From Monoplex corrugatus (Eukaryota; Mollusca; Gastropoda; Littorinimorpha; Ranellidae), in assembly GCA_030674185.1 (NCBI GenBank), contig JAPXFY010000030.1, positions 37,855,821-37,919,820 of the forward strand: a stretch of DNA of 64,000 nucleotides. The letters are read 5' to 3'. This document shows, piece by piece, positions 46,821-59,000 of the stretch (within the stretch, counting starts at the first letter, position 1; every line of letters begins with the position of its first letter). Made by a program: the position numbers and the translations under genes. The notes beneath the pieces are model-generated. The model worked only from the letters and a program-made list of their open reading frames with translations, made no database searches and was not told where the DNA came from.

Positions 46821-49800
46821 GAAATATTCCACCAATGAACGAATCACTGACATATGTGTCTGTAGTGATGACATCAAAAACATCTGGATACATTGCAGTG
46901 TATAATCCCAAAGAAGATAAATCTCATATGGTAAACTGCACTATAGGTATCCCAACTGGTAATCTTGTTATGGTCAGTTTTGTCAAGTTCACAGATCGTT
47001 TCGATGTAAGATTCAAACTATATATCTATGGATTAAATGGTTCTAAAACAATGGTTTGGCGCGGTGAAAAAGATACCAATTATGACAAAGTCTTCATCTT
47101 CAATACTACAACAGTCAGCATTAATGGTGATTTTCTATCTGTTTGTCCTGAAATATATTGCTTTCAGCTTTTATTTTCTTATCACAATGGCTCCACAGCA
47201 CCTCAGTATCTAACTAGTGGACTGTTCAACTGTTCCGTGGTTTACTATTTTAATTTTCAGCACCACCTGGAATGTAACCTCAATACACAATGTGAAGATA
47301 GACAAGATGAAACAGAACACTGTCCTTTCAGTAGTCCTGACTGTCAGGGTTTGGTGGCTTTATGTGGTCACTGCTATCAGTTTGTTAACCCTGATGTTAC
47401 ACATAGATTTAATGTCGATGGAAAACACAGCATTATAGCAGCTAGGGAGTACTGTAGTTCACTGGGAGGTAGACTGGGGGCACCATACTGTGAATATGAC
47501 TGGCTGGGTGTGATTAAGAATGGCACCAATTTTCACAGGCTGGTTTCGTACAGCATTTGGACTGGTTTATATTATGGTAGTATGTCTGTCCCAAATATAT
47601 ACAGAGAGACAACCATCAGTGAGGATAGGACTATTCTGTATCATTCTGCTAATGTTGTTGTTCTTGGTAATTGTTATGATCAGGGCATTAAACAGAGATG
47701 TATTTACACATATTGGGACAAGCTTTGGACATTAAACGTTGGGTCTAAAGATAGGGGTCTGGGTGCCATCTGTGAATTCAAGACAAATAAGACAACACAG
47801 AGCTCTAGTCATCCAGTGGCAATATCATTGGACAACACACACGTTTTCCTTCCCACAGGACGGCAGTCTCTGACCACATGTCAGGATAATCATGAGACCC
47901 ATACATTTCTGTCATGTGGTTCACATCAGTATAATGTTTGTGGTCAAAGACAGACGTCTTGTAATTATGTCAATCACTCATTATATAAATATAGTGAAGT
48001 TGTCACAACAGATCATCTCAACACTACCGTCCCCCTGTTCATCTGTGATGATGACGTCACCACACTGCCTTACACCCTGGTATGTGACTTTCTACAAGAC
48101 TGTCAAGATAAGAGTGATGAGTCTTTCTGTAAACATCCTCTTTGTGTCAACATGTTTACGTGTACTAACGGTCAGTGTGTGTCCTATGACAATGTGTGTG
48201 ACCGAGCGTCCCATTGTCATGATGAATCAGATGAGATTTGTGACAGAGTCAAAGAAAATAAGGACAGTGAACTTCTGTATCCATACTTTGCATCTCCTGC
48301 TTTTATCAGTTTCAATGGCATCAACTCTTTCATTGCAACACCAATGATGTGGAATGAATCCTGTCCTGACACTCACTATCGTTGTCCTGGTAAGTTCAAT
48401 GACTGCCTGCCTGTCTACACACGATGCAACGGAATTTATGATTGTATTGACCATAAGGACGAAGAGGGATGTAACGACATGGTGTGTCCAGGATTCTTTC
48501 TGTGTAGATCTTCCAAAGTATGTGTACATGCTGTCGACTTATGCGATGGCTGGTCTCACTGCCCGCTGTATGACGATGAACTGCTATGTGATATGACTTG
48601 TCCTGTGGGCTGTCTGTGTCATGGTCACACATTTCTATGTTTTCAGCCTTTCTTTATATCATTCTATCCCAGCTGCGTTATCTAGATGCCACAGGTTCAA
48701 ATATGAATCTGTCTGATGCAACTGCTATGGAAAAACCTCTATATCTTATTCTCTGATTCTGGCCCATTGTTCTTTAACCTTTCTGGCCAGCATGAAACTA
48801 CCTAATTTGAGGTCCCTTGATCTTACTGACAACAAACTACAGAATGTCAACATGACTCATTTTGTTGATTTAATAAATCTACAAACACTGTCTTTGTCTA
48901 ACAATCCTCTCACCTCTCTCTACAGTGAACCCTCATCTGTCACCACACAAAGCGCTCTGACAGAGGTTGATCTGTCCTACACCACACTGACAGTGTTGGA
49001 CACCAAGGGCATGTCCAAGTTCTTGCATCTGTACAAACTGAACTTAACTTTTACTGCCATTCATACAATCAGCTCTAGTGGTTTCCAATTTACACCTGTG
49101 CTAACAGAACTATATATGCATGGTAGTCCCGTCAAAACATTCCCCGCAGATGTATTCAAAAACCTTTACAATCTAAATATCATAACAACAGAAAACCATA
49201 GACTATGTTGTAAGAAAATACTACATGCTAATTTTGATGACACCCTTTGCTACGCCCCCAAAGACGAAATTTCATCTTGTGAAGATTTGCTGCAATCAGG
49301 AATATACAGAGGGTTTATCTGGCTAATCAGCTGTTTGTCTATGACAAGTAACATCTTCAGCTTTGTTGCACGTTTGTGTGCGCATAAAAAGACCTCTGTC
49401 AGTGGCTTCAGTGTGTTTGTCATCAACCTGACTATAGCTGACTTTCTGATGGGTATCTATGGTGCTATCATTGGAGTGGCTGATGAAATATACCGTGGAA
49501 GGTATCTCCATTATGATGACACGTGGAAAAACAGTGTGGCCTGTAAACTGGCTGGTGTTCTGTCTTTGTTGTCAAGTGAAGTATCAGCACTGATCATTTG
49601 GTTTATCACCCTTGATCGTTTTATTGTTCTTAGCTTTCCATTCAGCTCTCTGCGATTTGAGAGAACATCAGCATTAGTGGCTTGTTTGCTGATTTGGATG
49701 GCTGGTGGGATGATTGCGCTGGTGCCATTACTTCCGGTGGCAGCTGACTGGGAATTTTACAGTCAAACAGGCATCTGTATTCCATTACCAGTTACAAGAC

Positions 49801-50218
49801 GAGAGTTTAAAGGACGAGTTTATTCTTTCGGTGTTTTAATCGTCTTTAATTTTGTTCTGTTTTTACTGATTTCAGCTGGCCAAGGTTTTATCTATTGGTC
49901 AATACAGAACAATGCCTTGACAACAAACTCGACGAAGGTGTCACGTGACATGACCATAGCTCGACGTTTAATCAGCGTGGCTGTGACAGATTTCATGTGC
50001 TGGTTTCCCATTGGACTGTGTGGTATCTTGGCAATGGCTGGTACTCCCATTCCTGGAGAGGTGAATGTGGCCATGGCTATCTTTGTAATGCCCTTAAATT
50101 CTTCTCTGAATCCTTTCCTGTATACCTTCAACACGTTGGCAGAAAAACGGAGAAAATCACAAGAATCTAAACTGTTGCAGTGGCTGGAGTCCCATACCGA
50201 CCTCCTTGACACTTACAG
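46821..50218 (+). CDS. Receptor C: GRL101-like / type-C LGR GPCR with canonical signalling residues, two frame breaks
   Basis: A T-rich tract ending CATAAAG (46820) looks like a 3' splice site, so 46821 is taken as an exon start (phase 1); upstream exons were not found. Order: part of the N-terminal domain, an LDLa module (47215-47320), CTLD (47340-47780), LDLa modules (48040-48130, 48150-48240, 48360-48475, 48485-48590), LRR cap (48600-48640), LRRs (48670-49160), a Cys hinge (49200-49290) and 7TM (49303-50130). Frame breaks lie at 48640-48670 and about 48750. TM2 Asp (49440-49442), D-R-F (49614-49622), CWFP (Pro 50007-50009) and NPFLY are intact, unlike A and B. The frame stops at TAA 50220, but CAG/GTAATG at 50216-50224 is a good splice donor; see 59818-60043. 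Confidence 0.85.
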
Positions 50219-50279
50219 GTAATGTTCCAGACTTTCTCCTTCGTTCCATGAAAATCTACCAATTGTGTCCCATGTATGT

Positions 50280-50379
50280 GTGTATGTATGCAAGTGTGTG
50301 CCTGTGTGCACAGTGTGTACGTGTATATGTGTGTGTGCGTGTGTGTGGGCATGCCCACGCTCACGTCCATGCATGTGTG

Positions 50380-50418
<39 letters not shown>

Positions 50419-50587
50419 TGTGTTTGAATCAGAATCAGAAATATGTTTATTGCCAAGAAAAGCAGCATTGTCATAAGACACTCAATCTATTAAACACCAC
50501 AACAAATGTAAACAAACAAGATGGTTCCCATTTTGAATATCTCCATTTTCCATAGAAAAGACACAGACACACAACCAAACACATACA

Positions 50588-50677
<90 letters not shown>

Positions 50678-50833
50678 CACATGCGCGCGCTTACTCACAT
50701 TCCTGCTGTAGGTACTTTTTAGTAAGAGATATAAGGAAAGTACGTCCATGTGCGTGTGTATGTGTTGTGTGTGTTTGTGGTGAGGTGTGGGGGGGGGGGT
50801 TTTTATGTGTGTGTGTGTGTGTGTGTGTGTTTA

Positions 50834-50864
<31 letters not shown>

Positions 50865-51027
50865 TTATGTGCGTGTGGTGTGTGTGTGTGTGTGTTTATG
50901 TGCGTGTGTGTGTGTGTGTGTGTTGTGTGTGTGTGTGTTTATGTGTGTGTGTGTGTGTGTGTGTGTGTTGTGTGGTGTGTGTGTGTGTGTTTGTGGTGTT
51001 GTGTGTGTGTTTATGTGTGTGTGTGTG

Positions 51028-51077
<50 letters not shown>

Positions 51078-51190
51078 GTTGTGTGTGAGTGTGTGCTTGT
51101 GGGCTTGTGAGTTCTTGTGCTGTGTGTATGAGCGCAAGTATGTTTACATGCATACGTGTGTTTATGTGTTTGCACGTATACATTTGCATG
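50280..51190. repeat. Long (GT)n / (CA)n microsatellite block
   Basis: GT repeats at 50280-50425 and 50745-51130, CA repeats at 50585-50685, with a poly-G (50791-50799) and GTTT interruptions. All open frames here are artefacts. It lies inside the proposed last intron of receptor C. Confidence 0.9.
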
Positions 51191-51229
51191 TTTATTTCAC
51201 AGAATGAAGGACAGAGCTAACAGTAAGAA

Positions 51230-53660
51230 ACTCTGATGAAGGTGGACAGGTGTGATTTTCCCCCTGTCGGTACTGATTACTTGTGTGATCTCTTTAAGCA
51301 TTTGGTTGTGTCTCCATGTGTACCTTCCTTGGGTTAGCGCTACCTTTCATGAGCCCAGACATGTTCCACTGTCTGTTTGCCCTGGCAGAGAGGGTTATCT
51401 GATTTCCTTCATCTTACCAGATTAGCATTCGAGGGCAGGTCATATCTGAGGATGAAACTGGTTCTGAGAGGGGTCATATGCCGTATGTCATTCCAACTGA
51501 AACTTTTTGGAGTGCACCTTCCTATGTTGTCTCTGTTGGCCTCGCTGGACTGCCTTCTGGATTATTTTGGCATCCTGTTCTTTCTTAATCTCTTGTATTA
51601 TCATGTTTCTCTTTGCTTTTCCCTTGGTCTTTGACCAATATTCCATTTCTGTTGATCCAGGTCCCAGCCTATCGATTTGTGTGTGTCCTAACATTATTGT
51701 GATCATGAGACTTTCCTTAGCTTCGTCCACTGCGTCCTGGACTTTCCATTTTCTGCTGATCCTCAGCTTGGGCTTGACTGATCTCACAACTTAATCTCCT
51801 GAGTCCTCAAGCATGCTAAGAAACCTGACCTTTCCCGTCTTGTACTCCCTGACAATGATGTTTAGGGTAGCTCCAGCTTTTCCTGTGGTGCTCAGCGTCA
51901 GTGAGACCAGGTAGGAGAGTGGGACACCGAGCCTTTTCCTTGTGCATTAGTTGATTTTGACTTCAATCGATTCTGCTGCACTAGTTCAGACATTGTGTAT
52001 CAACAGATGCCAGAGGAGCTTTGGAATAAGCATGAATCGTGAACATCAGACTTCGTATTTGCCAGAGAGGACACATTGATCTATTGCTTGCAGGCCTCTA
52101 TTTTCCATTTACTTAGTTTCCTTTCCCTTTTTTTCATATTTCAGGTAGTCATCATACCATACTTTCCAAGGTTCTGGACTGGTTCTTGTGTCACAGTTGG
52201 CTACAGTAAACTTCACTGTTTTAGATACTCTTTCCTTCATCAGTAAGAGGCTCAATACTTTGTTTTGTATGAAACTCGTGCTGGATTAAACGACAATCTC
52301 ATCTGACTGTTTAGTATTTTGTATGTGTCCTATTCTTTGTGGTGGGACCTGTGTAGCATTCGTGAAGATTTTCAGAGAGCCATTTGGAATCCATTTCCGA
52401 GGTGTGCGAGACCTAAAATGCTCACTGCTATCTTCGAAATGACCCCAATGTGAGTATAAACAGTATTAGAGAAACTGTACAGACAATTGCTATTCTAAAT
52501 TTCAAATCAATTCTGTCTGTTGTGTATTCCTTTGTAGAGAATCTCATTGATAACCTATGGAAGTACTTCTTCGGCATTTCTCACATATTGTACGGGATAT
52601 GGAGTCATTTGAATCATCTTGTGCGGGACAGATCCACACACATTTGCCAGGTCGAGCCATTACACACTGAAGTCCCTCTTCTCTGCTTTAGCTCTTTTGA
52701 TTGCTTCCCATATCATCATGGCATGCTCTACACAGCCAGACACTCTCTGGATGCCTCCTTTCTGAATTGACACATTCAAATACCCATTTTTTGTGAGGTA
52801 TTTGGTCAATCTTATTGTCATGACAAAAGATTTTCTCCATTTTTTAAATTTCAAAAGTAATACTGGTCTGAAGTGATAGATGTCATTCGAATTCTGTTCT
52901 TTTGGAACGTACACTCCTCCATCAGTTATAATCCATTGGTTGCTTATCTTCCAAGTTTTCCGTTCTGATCTTACCACTTTGTGGATCTACTTAAGGACAC
53001 TGGGACATTTCCAACACAGCAGGTAAGGTGTTCTGTTAAGCTCAGTGATTTGGCTCTGGCTTTCTCCGCCACTTTCTTTACTTCATCCAGCGTACGTAGC
53101 TTGTTATTGAGCATTTTCCCTGGCATTGCAGGTCACACCAGATCCTGGATTCCAAGCGGTGTCTCCCTCTGAGAGCCGAGATATGTTTTTTTCTGAAATG
53201 CTGTTCGAGGGCTTCTTTGTCCACTCTGATGTATTAGACTTTAATGGCTCAAATATTTATTTTGGGTCCTCTTTTCTGTGTTTCGTCCTCCTTGTTAGTT
53301 CTACTCTGCTGAAGTCATTGTGTTTCGTTCTCAGGTATTTCCATATTTTCTCTATCCTTACTTGTCAACTTCAGACATATCCTTCAATTTTGTTCAGATT
53401 CCTTTTTTCTGCTGGATGTTTTCCATTTCACGTTGAGTCTGGTTTTCTGGGAACGTGTGTCCACCTTCGGCTGTTTTACTCCATATGCGTCCCTACATGT
53501 TGCAATTACGATATATCTGAATGTGGCTGTTTGTGGTCTAGGGTGCTCCTTTCTGTCAGTACATTAAGGTTCATACAGGCTCTCACATTTCTCTTTTCAA
53601 CGTGTTGGCAGCAAACTGAATTCCTGCAGTTGGGCATCAAAAGCCTGTACAAATTTCTCG
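51230..53660 (-). mobile_element. R2-like LINE, degenerate
   Basis: On the - strand, in broken frames: an RT block 'FRPVLLLKFKKWRKSF', 'RLTKYLTKNGYLNVSIQKG' and 'VSGCVEHAMMIWEAI' (52900-52690); 'SVPHKMIQ' (about 52625); then the C-terminal region 'LRISRKWKVQDAVDEAKESL' (51765-51700), 'LGHTQIDRLGPGS' and 'NPLCQGKQTVEHV' (about 51400-51370, a Cys/His motif). This set of blocks is what I recall of R2-type retrotransposon proteins. Stops and frameshifts throughout. Confidence 0.6.
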
Positions 53661-53667
53661 TCTGACT

Positions 53668-53735
53668 GGGACGTATCGAACCTAGGACGTATCGAACCTG
53701 AGACGCATTGAACCTGGGACGTATCGAAACGTCCC
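53668..53735 (+). repeat. Short 17-bp tandem repeat
   Basis: Four units of GACGTATCGAACCTGGG with few changes (53668-53735). Confidence 0.85.
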
Positions 53736-54054
53736 CGACGCCAGGGGCTGCTTCTGCCATTGGGAGAGGCCATAACGTATACAACAGCGTACAGTTTAGC
53801 ACGCAGCAAGAGAACCCGCTGCTTCTTTTCTGTACTGTTAGTTGCCACCACAGATTTGGCACCCAGTTAACCCAGCCTCTCCACAAGGTCAGGAAGTGGC
53901 AAGTTGACCCAGCAAGCAGGCCTGTTGTTATAAGCCAGTTGACACGTCGAGCTAAAGACCTGGGTGGGGATGGGGGTAGGAGGCTCAGGAATAACGCTAC
54001 AGAACGAATGGCCATGATATGTATGTGCCTGTGTTTGTATAAGTGTGTGTAAAT

Positions 54055-54118
54055 GTGCACGCGAGCATGTGTGTGTGTATGTGTGTGTGTGTGTGTGTGT
54101 GTTTGTGCGCGCGCGCGC

Positions 54119-54160
<42 letters not shown>

Positions 54161-54375
54161 GTGTGCGTGTTCTTGAATCTTTGTCTCTCTGTTTCTTCTG
54201 CCTCTGTCCGCCTGCCTGTTTGTCTGTCTGTGTGTCTCTCTCTCTCTCTATCTATATATGTATGTATATCTCACGCACAAACACACACACACACACACAC
54301 ATACACACACACACACAAACACATGCACGCATGCACGCATGCCTGCACGCACACACACACACGTTTGTTTTTGTT
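54055..54375. repeat. (GT)n, (TC)n, (CA)n microsatellites
   Basis: GT/GC run 54068-54170, TC 54236-54250, CA 54280-54325 and 54340-54362. Confidence 0.9.
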
Positions 54376-54399
54376 TCTCTCGTCTAAATAATATTTTCA

Positions 54400-56540
54400 C
54401 ATACACTGGGTACATGGCGCACTGTTTCACAGGTTTACACTGTGTCAGTACATCAACGAGGTATACTGCGCACTGCCTGACTGTCACTCTGTGTCAATAC
54501 ATCAACAAAGAACATAGCACGCTATGACTTGTTACACTCAGTGTCAATACATCAACAAGGTACACAGCGCACTATGACTGTTACACTCTGTGTCAATGCA
54601 TCAACAAGGTACATAGCGCACTATGACTGTTACACTCTGTCAATGCATCAACAAGGTACATAGCGCACTATGACTGTTACACTTGGTGTCAATACATCAA
54701 CAAGGTATATAGTGCACTATGACTGTTATACTCTGTGTCAATACATCAACAAGGTACATAGCGCACTATGACTGTTACACTCTGTATCAATACATCAACA
54801 AGGTACATAGCACACTGTGACTGTTACACTCTGTGTCAATACATCGACAAGGTACATAGCGCAATATAACTGTTACACTCTGTGTCAATACATGAACAAG
54901 GTACATAGCACACTGTGACTGTTACACTCTGTGTCAATACATCGACAAGGTACATAGCGCACTATGACTGTTACACTCTGTGTCAATACATCGACAAGGA
55001 ACATAGCGCACTATGACTGTTACACTCTGTGTCAATACATCGACAAGGAACATAGCGCACTATGACTGTTACACTCTCTGTCAATACATCAACAAGATAC
55101 ATAGCACACTGTGACTGTTACACTCTGTGTCAATACATCAACAAGGTACATAGCGCACTATGACTGTTACGCTCTGTGTCAATACATCAAGAAGGAACAT
55201 AGCAAACTATGACTGCTACACTCAGTGTCAATACATCAACAAGGTACATAGCGCACTGTGACTGTTACACTCTGTGTCAATACATCAACAAGGTACATAG
55301 CGCACTGTGACTGTTACACTCTGTGTCAATACATCAACAAGGTATATAGCGCACTGTCTGACTGTTAAACTCTGTGTCAATACATCAACAAGGTACATAG
55401 CGCACTGTGACTGTTACACTCTGTGTCAATACATCAACAAGGTACATAGCGGACTATGACTGTTACACTCTGTGTCTATACATCAACAAGGTACATGCGC
55501 ACATTGACTGTTACACTCTGTGTCAATACATCAACAAGGAAAATAGCGCACTATGACTGTTCACTTCTGTGTCAATACATCAACAAGGACAAGCGCACTA
55601 TGACTGTTATACTCTGTGTCAATACACCAACAAGGTATATAGCACACAATGACTGTTACACTCTGTGTCAATACATCAACAAGATACATAGCGCACTATA
55701 CTGTTACACTCTGTGTCAATACATCAACAAGGAACATAGCGCACTATGACTGTTACACTCTGTGTCAATACATCATACAAGGAACTAACGCACTATGACT
55801 GTTACACTCTGTGTCAAATCATCAACAAGGTACATAGCGCACTATGACTGTTAACTCTGTGTCAATACATCAGCAAGGTACATAGCGCACTATGACTGTT
55901 ACACTCTGTGTCAATACATCAACAAGGTACATAGCGCACTGTGACTGTTACACTCTGTGTCAATGCATCAACAAGGTACACAGCGCACTATGACTGTTAC
56001 ACTCTGTGTCAATGCATCAACAAGGTACACAGCGCACTATGACTGTTACACTCTGTGTCAATGCATCAACAAGGTACATAACGCACTATGACTGTTACAC
56101 TCTGTGTCAATACATCAACAAGGTACACAGCTCACTATGACTGTTACACTCTGTGTCAATGCATCAACAAGGTACACAGCGCACTATGACTGTTACACTC
56201 TGTGTCAATGCATCAACAAGGTACACAGCGCACTATGACTGTTACAATCTGTGTCAATACATCAACAAGGTACACAGCGCACTATGACTGTTACACTCTG
56301 TGTCAATACATCAACAAGGAACACAGCGCAATGTCTGACTGTGTCACTCTGTGTCAATACATCAACAAGGTACATAGCACGCTATGACTTGTTACACTCA
56401 GTGTCAATACATCAAAAAAGAACATAGCACAATGGCTGACTGTGTCACTCTGTGTCAATACATCAACAAAGAACATAGCACGCTATGACTTGTTACACTT
56501 AGTGTCAATACATCAACAAGGAACATAGCGCACTATGAAT
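54400..56540 (+). repeat. 49-bp minisatellite, about 43 units
   Basis: The unit is built from 'GTACATAGCGCACTATGACT', 'GTTACACTCTGTGTCAATAC' and 'ATCAACAAG'. Most differences are single bases (TACATAG/TACACAG/AACATAG, CTATGA/CTGTGA). Variant units ('GCACGCTATGACTTG', 'CTGACTGTGTCACTC') occur only near both ends (54470-54545 and 56325-56515). Since 49 is not a multiple of 3, open frames over it are meaningless. Confidence 0.92.
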
Positions 56541-56942
56541 GGTGATCTCTTAAATCTCAGAAACGGATGCTAAGTAGAGTTTAAGTTATGGGGCAGTGTG
56601 ATCAGACTATACTGATCATGAATCATAAAGATAATGATAATTATGAATAATTATGATATCATAGCAATGATGATAGTAGTCACAGTAATTATAATATTAC
56701 TACTGGTAATATCAATCTTAATATTGATAATAACTGATAACAGTAGTTCAAACTTTAACTTGAAAGGTGAAAAGAATTTCAATAGACAAGGAGAGTGGCA
56801 TTATGTCTGACTGTACCTGTCTTACATCTAGTCCACGTAACACTGTATGAGTGCCATAAGCATGAAGACAGAAAGAAAGTGAAGCACATTCATTATTGTA
56901 TGGCACTTTTCTTCAAAATCATTTCAACCCTTTTTGCATTAC
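56541..56942. other. No gene seen
   Basis: AT-rich, with ATA/AAT-rich low-complexity sequence at 56620-56750. Confidence 0.5.
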
Positions 56943-57097
56943 ACAGCTCATGGGTTTATGTGCAGACTTTTCTAAGGCTTGTGCCACGATCATTCTGAAT
57001 CTTCACCATCACATGGCACCAATGACCTTAGTGCATGTGGAAGTCATTCCTAGAGTGGAAACGGTAGTCTTGAGAAACTGAAACAGAAACTGAAACA
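56943..57097 (+). repeat. SINE-like dispersed repeat Y, copy 2
   Basis: Same blocks as at 34993-35124: 'ACAGCTCATGGGTTTATGTG', 'AAGGCTTGTGCCACGATCA', 'CTTAGTGCATGTGGAAGTCA', 'CTTGAGAAACTGAAACAG' and the AAACTG end. Confidence 0.75.
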
Positions 57098-57389
57098 TTG
57101 ACAGAGAAACTATGATCAACTTCTAACGTGAAGATACATCATGACCTGATTGGTATCAAATCATAGTTATGTTCAAGTCATGTATCACTCATTACCATTA
57201 CATGCATATTCAATCAAAGTTGCCTCTCGTTAGGATGCTTAGGGTTGTTTCAGTATAAATAGTATCCCCACCTTCTGGAAATTCTGTGCTAGAAATTGCC
57301 TCTTTTCTGTCACTCTCTTTATTTCTGCATTGTTCCTATGCTTTCTGTCATTTCTTCCTATCATTTTGTCTTGCTGGTCCATTCACTGC

Positions 57390-57775
57390 GTGTGTTTGAT
57401 AAAGCCTTACGTACTTTCTCTTAGGGTTGATAATTGGGTACATATGTTAAATGCATTTTTGGTTCTGAGGAAATGAGATATGCCTAAGCAATTTTAGCTA
57501 ATTTGTGTCCGTTTTTGTATGTTTTAGTGTCCTTAGTTATGTTTAAATTTGTTTTCAGGTATGTTTTTAAATCCCCTGTGTGATAAATTGGATGGAGTTC
57601 TCAGTGCCAGGAGCATTTCCTTAGATTGTGTGTGTGAATGCACTTGATATATGTACTTAATTTTCTTGTCCTTCTTTTCTTCCTGTTGGAGTATTGTGTA
57701 TGTTTTGAAACTGTTACATCCCTGATATGGCTCTACGCAGTCGGCTAGGTTTTAAACAAAATTAACGATAACAAT
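57390..57775 (+). repeat. Dispersed repeat family X, copy 2
   Basis: Reverse complement of 17725-18100 over about 370 bases, including 'CCCTGATATGGCTC' and 'CTGTGTGATAAATTGG'. In this orientation it ends in a tail with AACGATAACAATAA. Confidence 0.75.
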
Positions 57776-57859
57776 AAGTCATAGATGGAGAGAGAGACTT
57801 TACAAAATCAGTTAGTGAGCAGTAAATCTGTGATTTCTCTGATCAGTCCAAGCTAAAGA

Positions 57860-58445
57860 ATTCACATTTGTGACAGCTCCAAGGTTTGATACCTCTTCAT
57901 ATTTGCTGAAACTGTTATGGGTCTGTCCATTATCGTGTTCATTTCATTGAGAAGTTTCATGACAGACTGTGACACCCTAGATGTCAATATAGCCTGTATT
58001 GCTGGTGTTGTGTCGTTGTTACTGATGGCTGACACTGTCCTCGCTGTGTGAGTCGGTCTGATCGTCTGATAGAACACATGGCAGAGCACTGTGTCCCGTC
58101 ACTGACAGTTGTAATCACCACACACACACTGTAAATGTTTTTTGTGTTGCCAACAATACCAGTCAACAGCCTTGCCCTCGTCTGATCCATGTCGCTGTGC
58201 AGTCGTGTAACTCGTGTTCGGATGCAGATGATCCCGTTGAACATTCTGTTGAACATGTTTGTCGTGCTATTCGGGTACACAGACAGGGATAGGACTGTCG
58301 TACTGGAACGTGTAACATATGTTGTCCCTAACATTGTCAGGAGGCCTGGAACAAAACACACATGGCGGGCTGGGGAGAAACAAACCAAAGGGAGAAGCTG
58401 TGACCTGCTGTATCTTTCTGAAGTATGACTGTGACCCCTCATCTT
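57860..58445. other. Unassigned region with open frames on both strands
   Basis: - strand frames at 57862-58089 and 57984-58442 and a + strand frame at 58189-58428 overlap. One + strand reading of 57900-58030 is strongly hydrophobic ('GLSIIVFISLRSFM', 'VVSLLLMADTVLAV'). No family recognised. It could hold an exon of an unrelated gene within the receptor C intron, or a relic. Confidence 0.25.
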
Positions 58446-58524
58446 GTGTCACAGAGAGTTGACCGATGCTGGTGTTCATCACTGATACCACCATCATTGC
58501 CTGGATGCCCCTACCCTCACGTTA

Positions 58525-58690
58525 ATATTAATATTAGTAATAGTAATAATATAATAATAATAATAATGAATAATGATGATGATAATAATAATATTGATAA
58601 TAAGCAATGATGATGTGATATGATAATAATAGTAATAATAATAATAACAACAATAATAATAATGATAACAATGATAATAATAGTGCTTTA
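58525..58690. repeat. (AAT)n / (ATA)n microsatellite
   Basis: AT-rich trinucleotide repeats. Confidence 0.85.
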
Positions 58691-58900
58691 TTGTCCAATA
58701 ACAGAAGTTATTAGGAACCAGAAAAAAACACGAAAGAAGAATACGAACGCGTATTTAATACAAGACAAGACAGGCGCAAATTTTCGGCCAACTGGCCTTT
58801 ATCAAGTGTAAGATTACAAACAAACAAACACCAGATACAAAAATTAGGAGAGAAAGCTGAAACTTCCCTGTTGCTCTGTCCAGTGTTAGAAAAGGATTCA

Positions 58901-59000
58901 NNNNNNNNNNNNNNNNNNNNNNNNNNNNNNNNNNNNNNNNNNNNNNNNNNNNNNNNNNNNNNNNNNNNNNNNNNNNNNNNNNNNNNNNNNNNNNNNNNNN
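58901..59000. other. Assembly gap of 100 N
   Basis: Exactly 100 N, the usual placeholder for a scaffold join of unknown length. The order of the last 5 kb relative to the rest depends on it. Confidence 0.99.

Noticed and set aside
50265..51207. Open frames of up to 228 codons in the GT/CA block
   Set aside because: Low-complexity Val/Cys or Thr/His repeats in all frames.
54400..56540. CRISPR-like array
   Set aside because: The 49-base units are contiguous without unique spacers, and the context is eukaryotic; it is a minisatellite.
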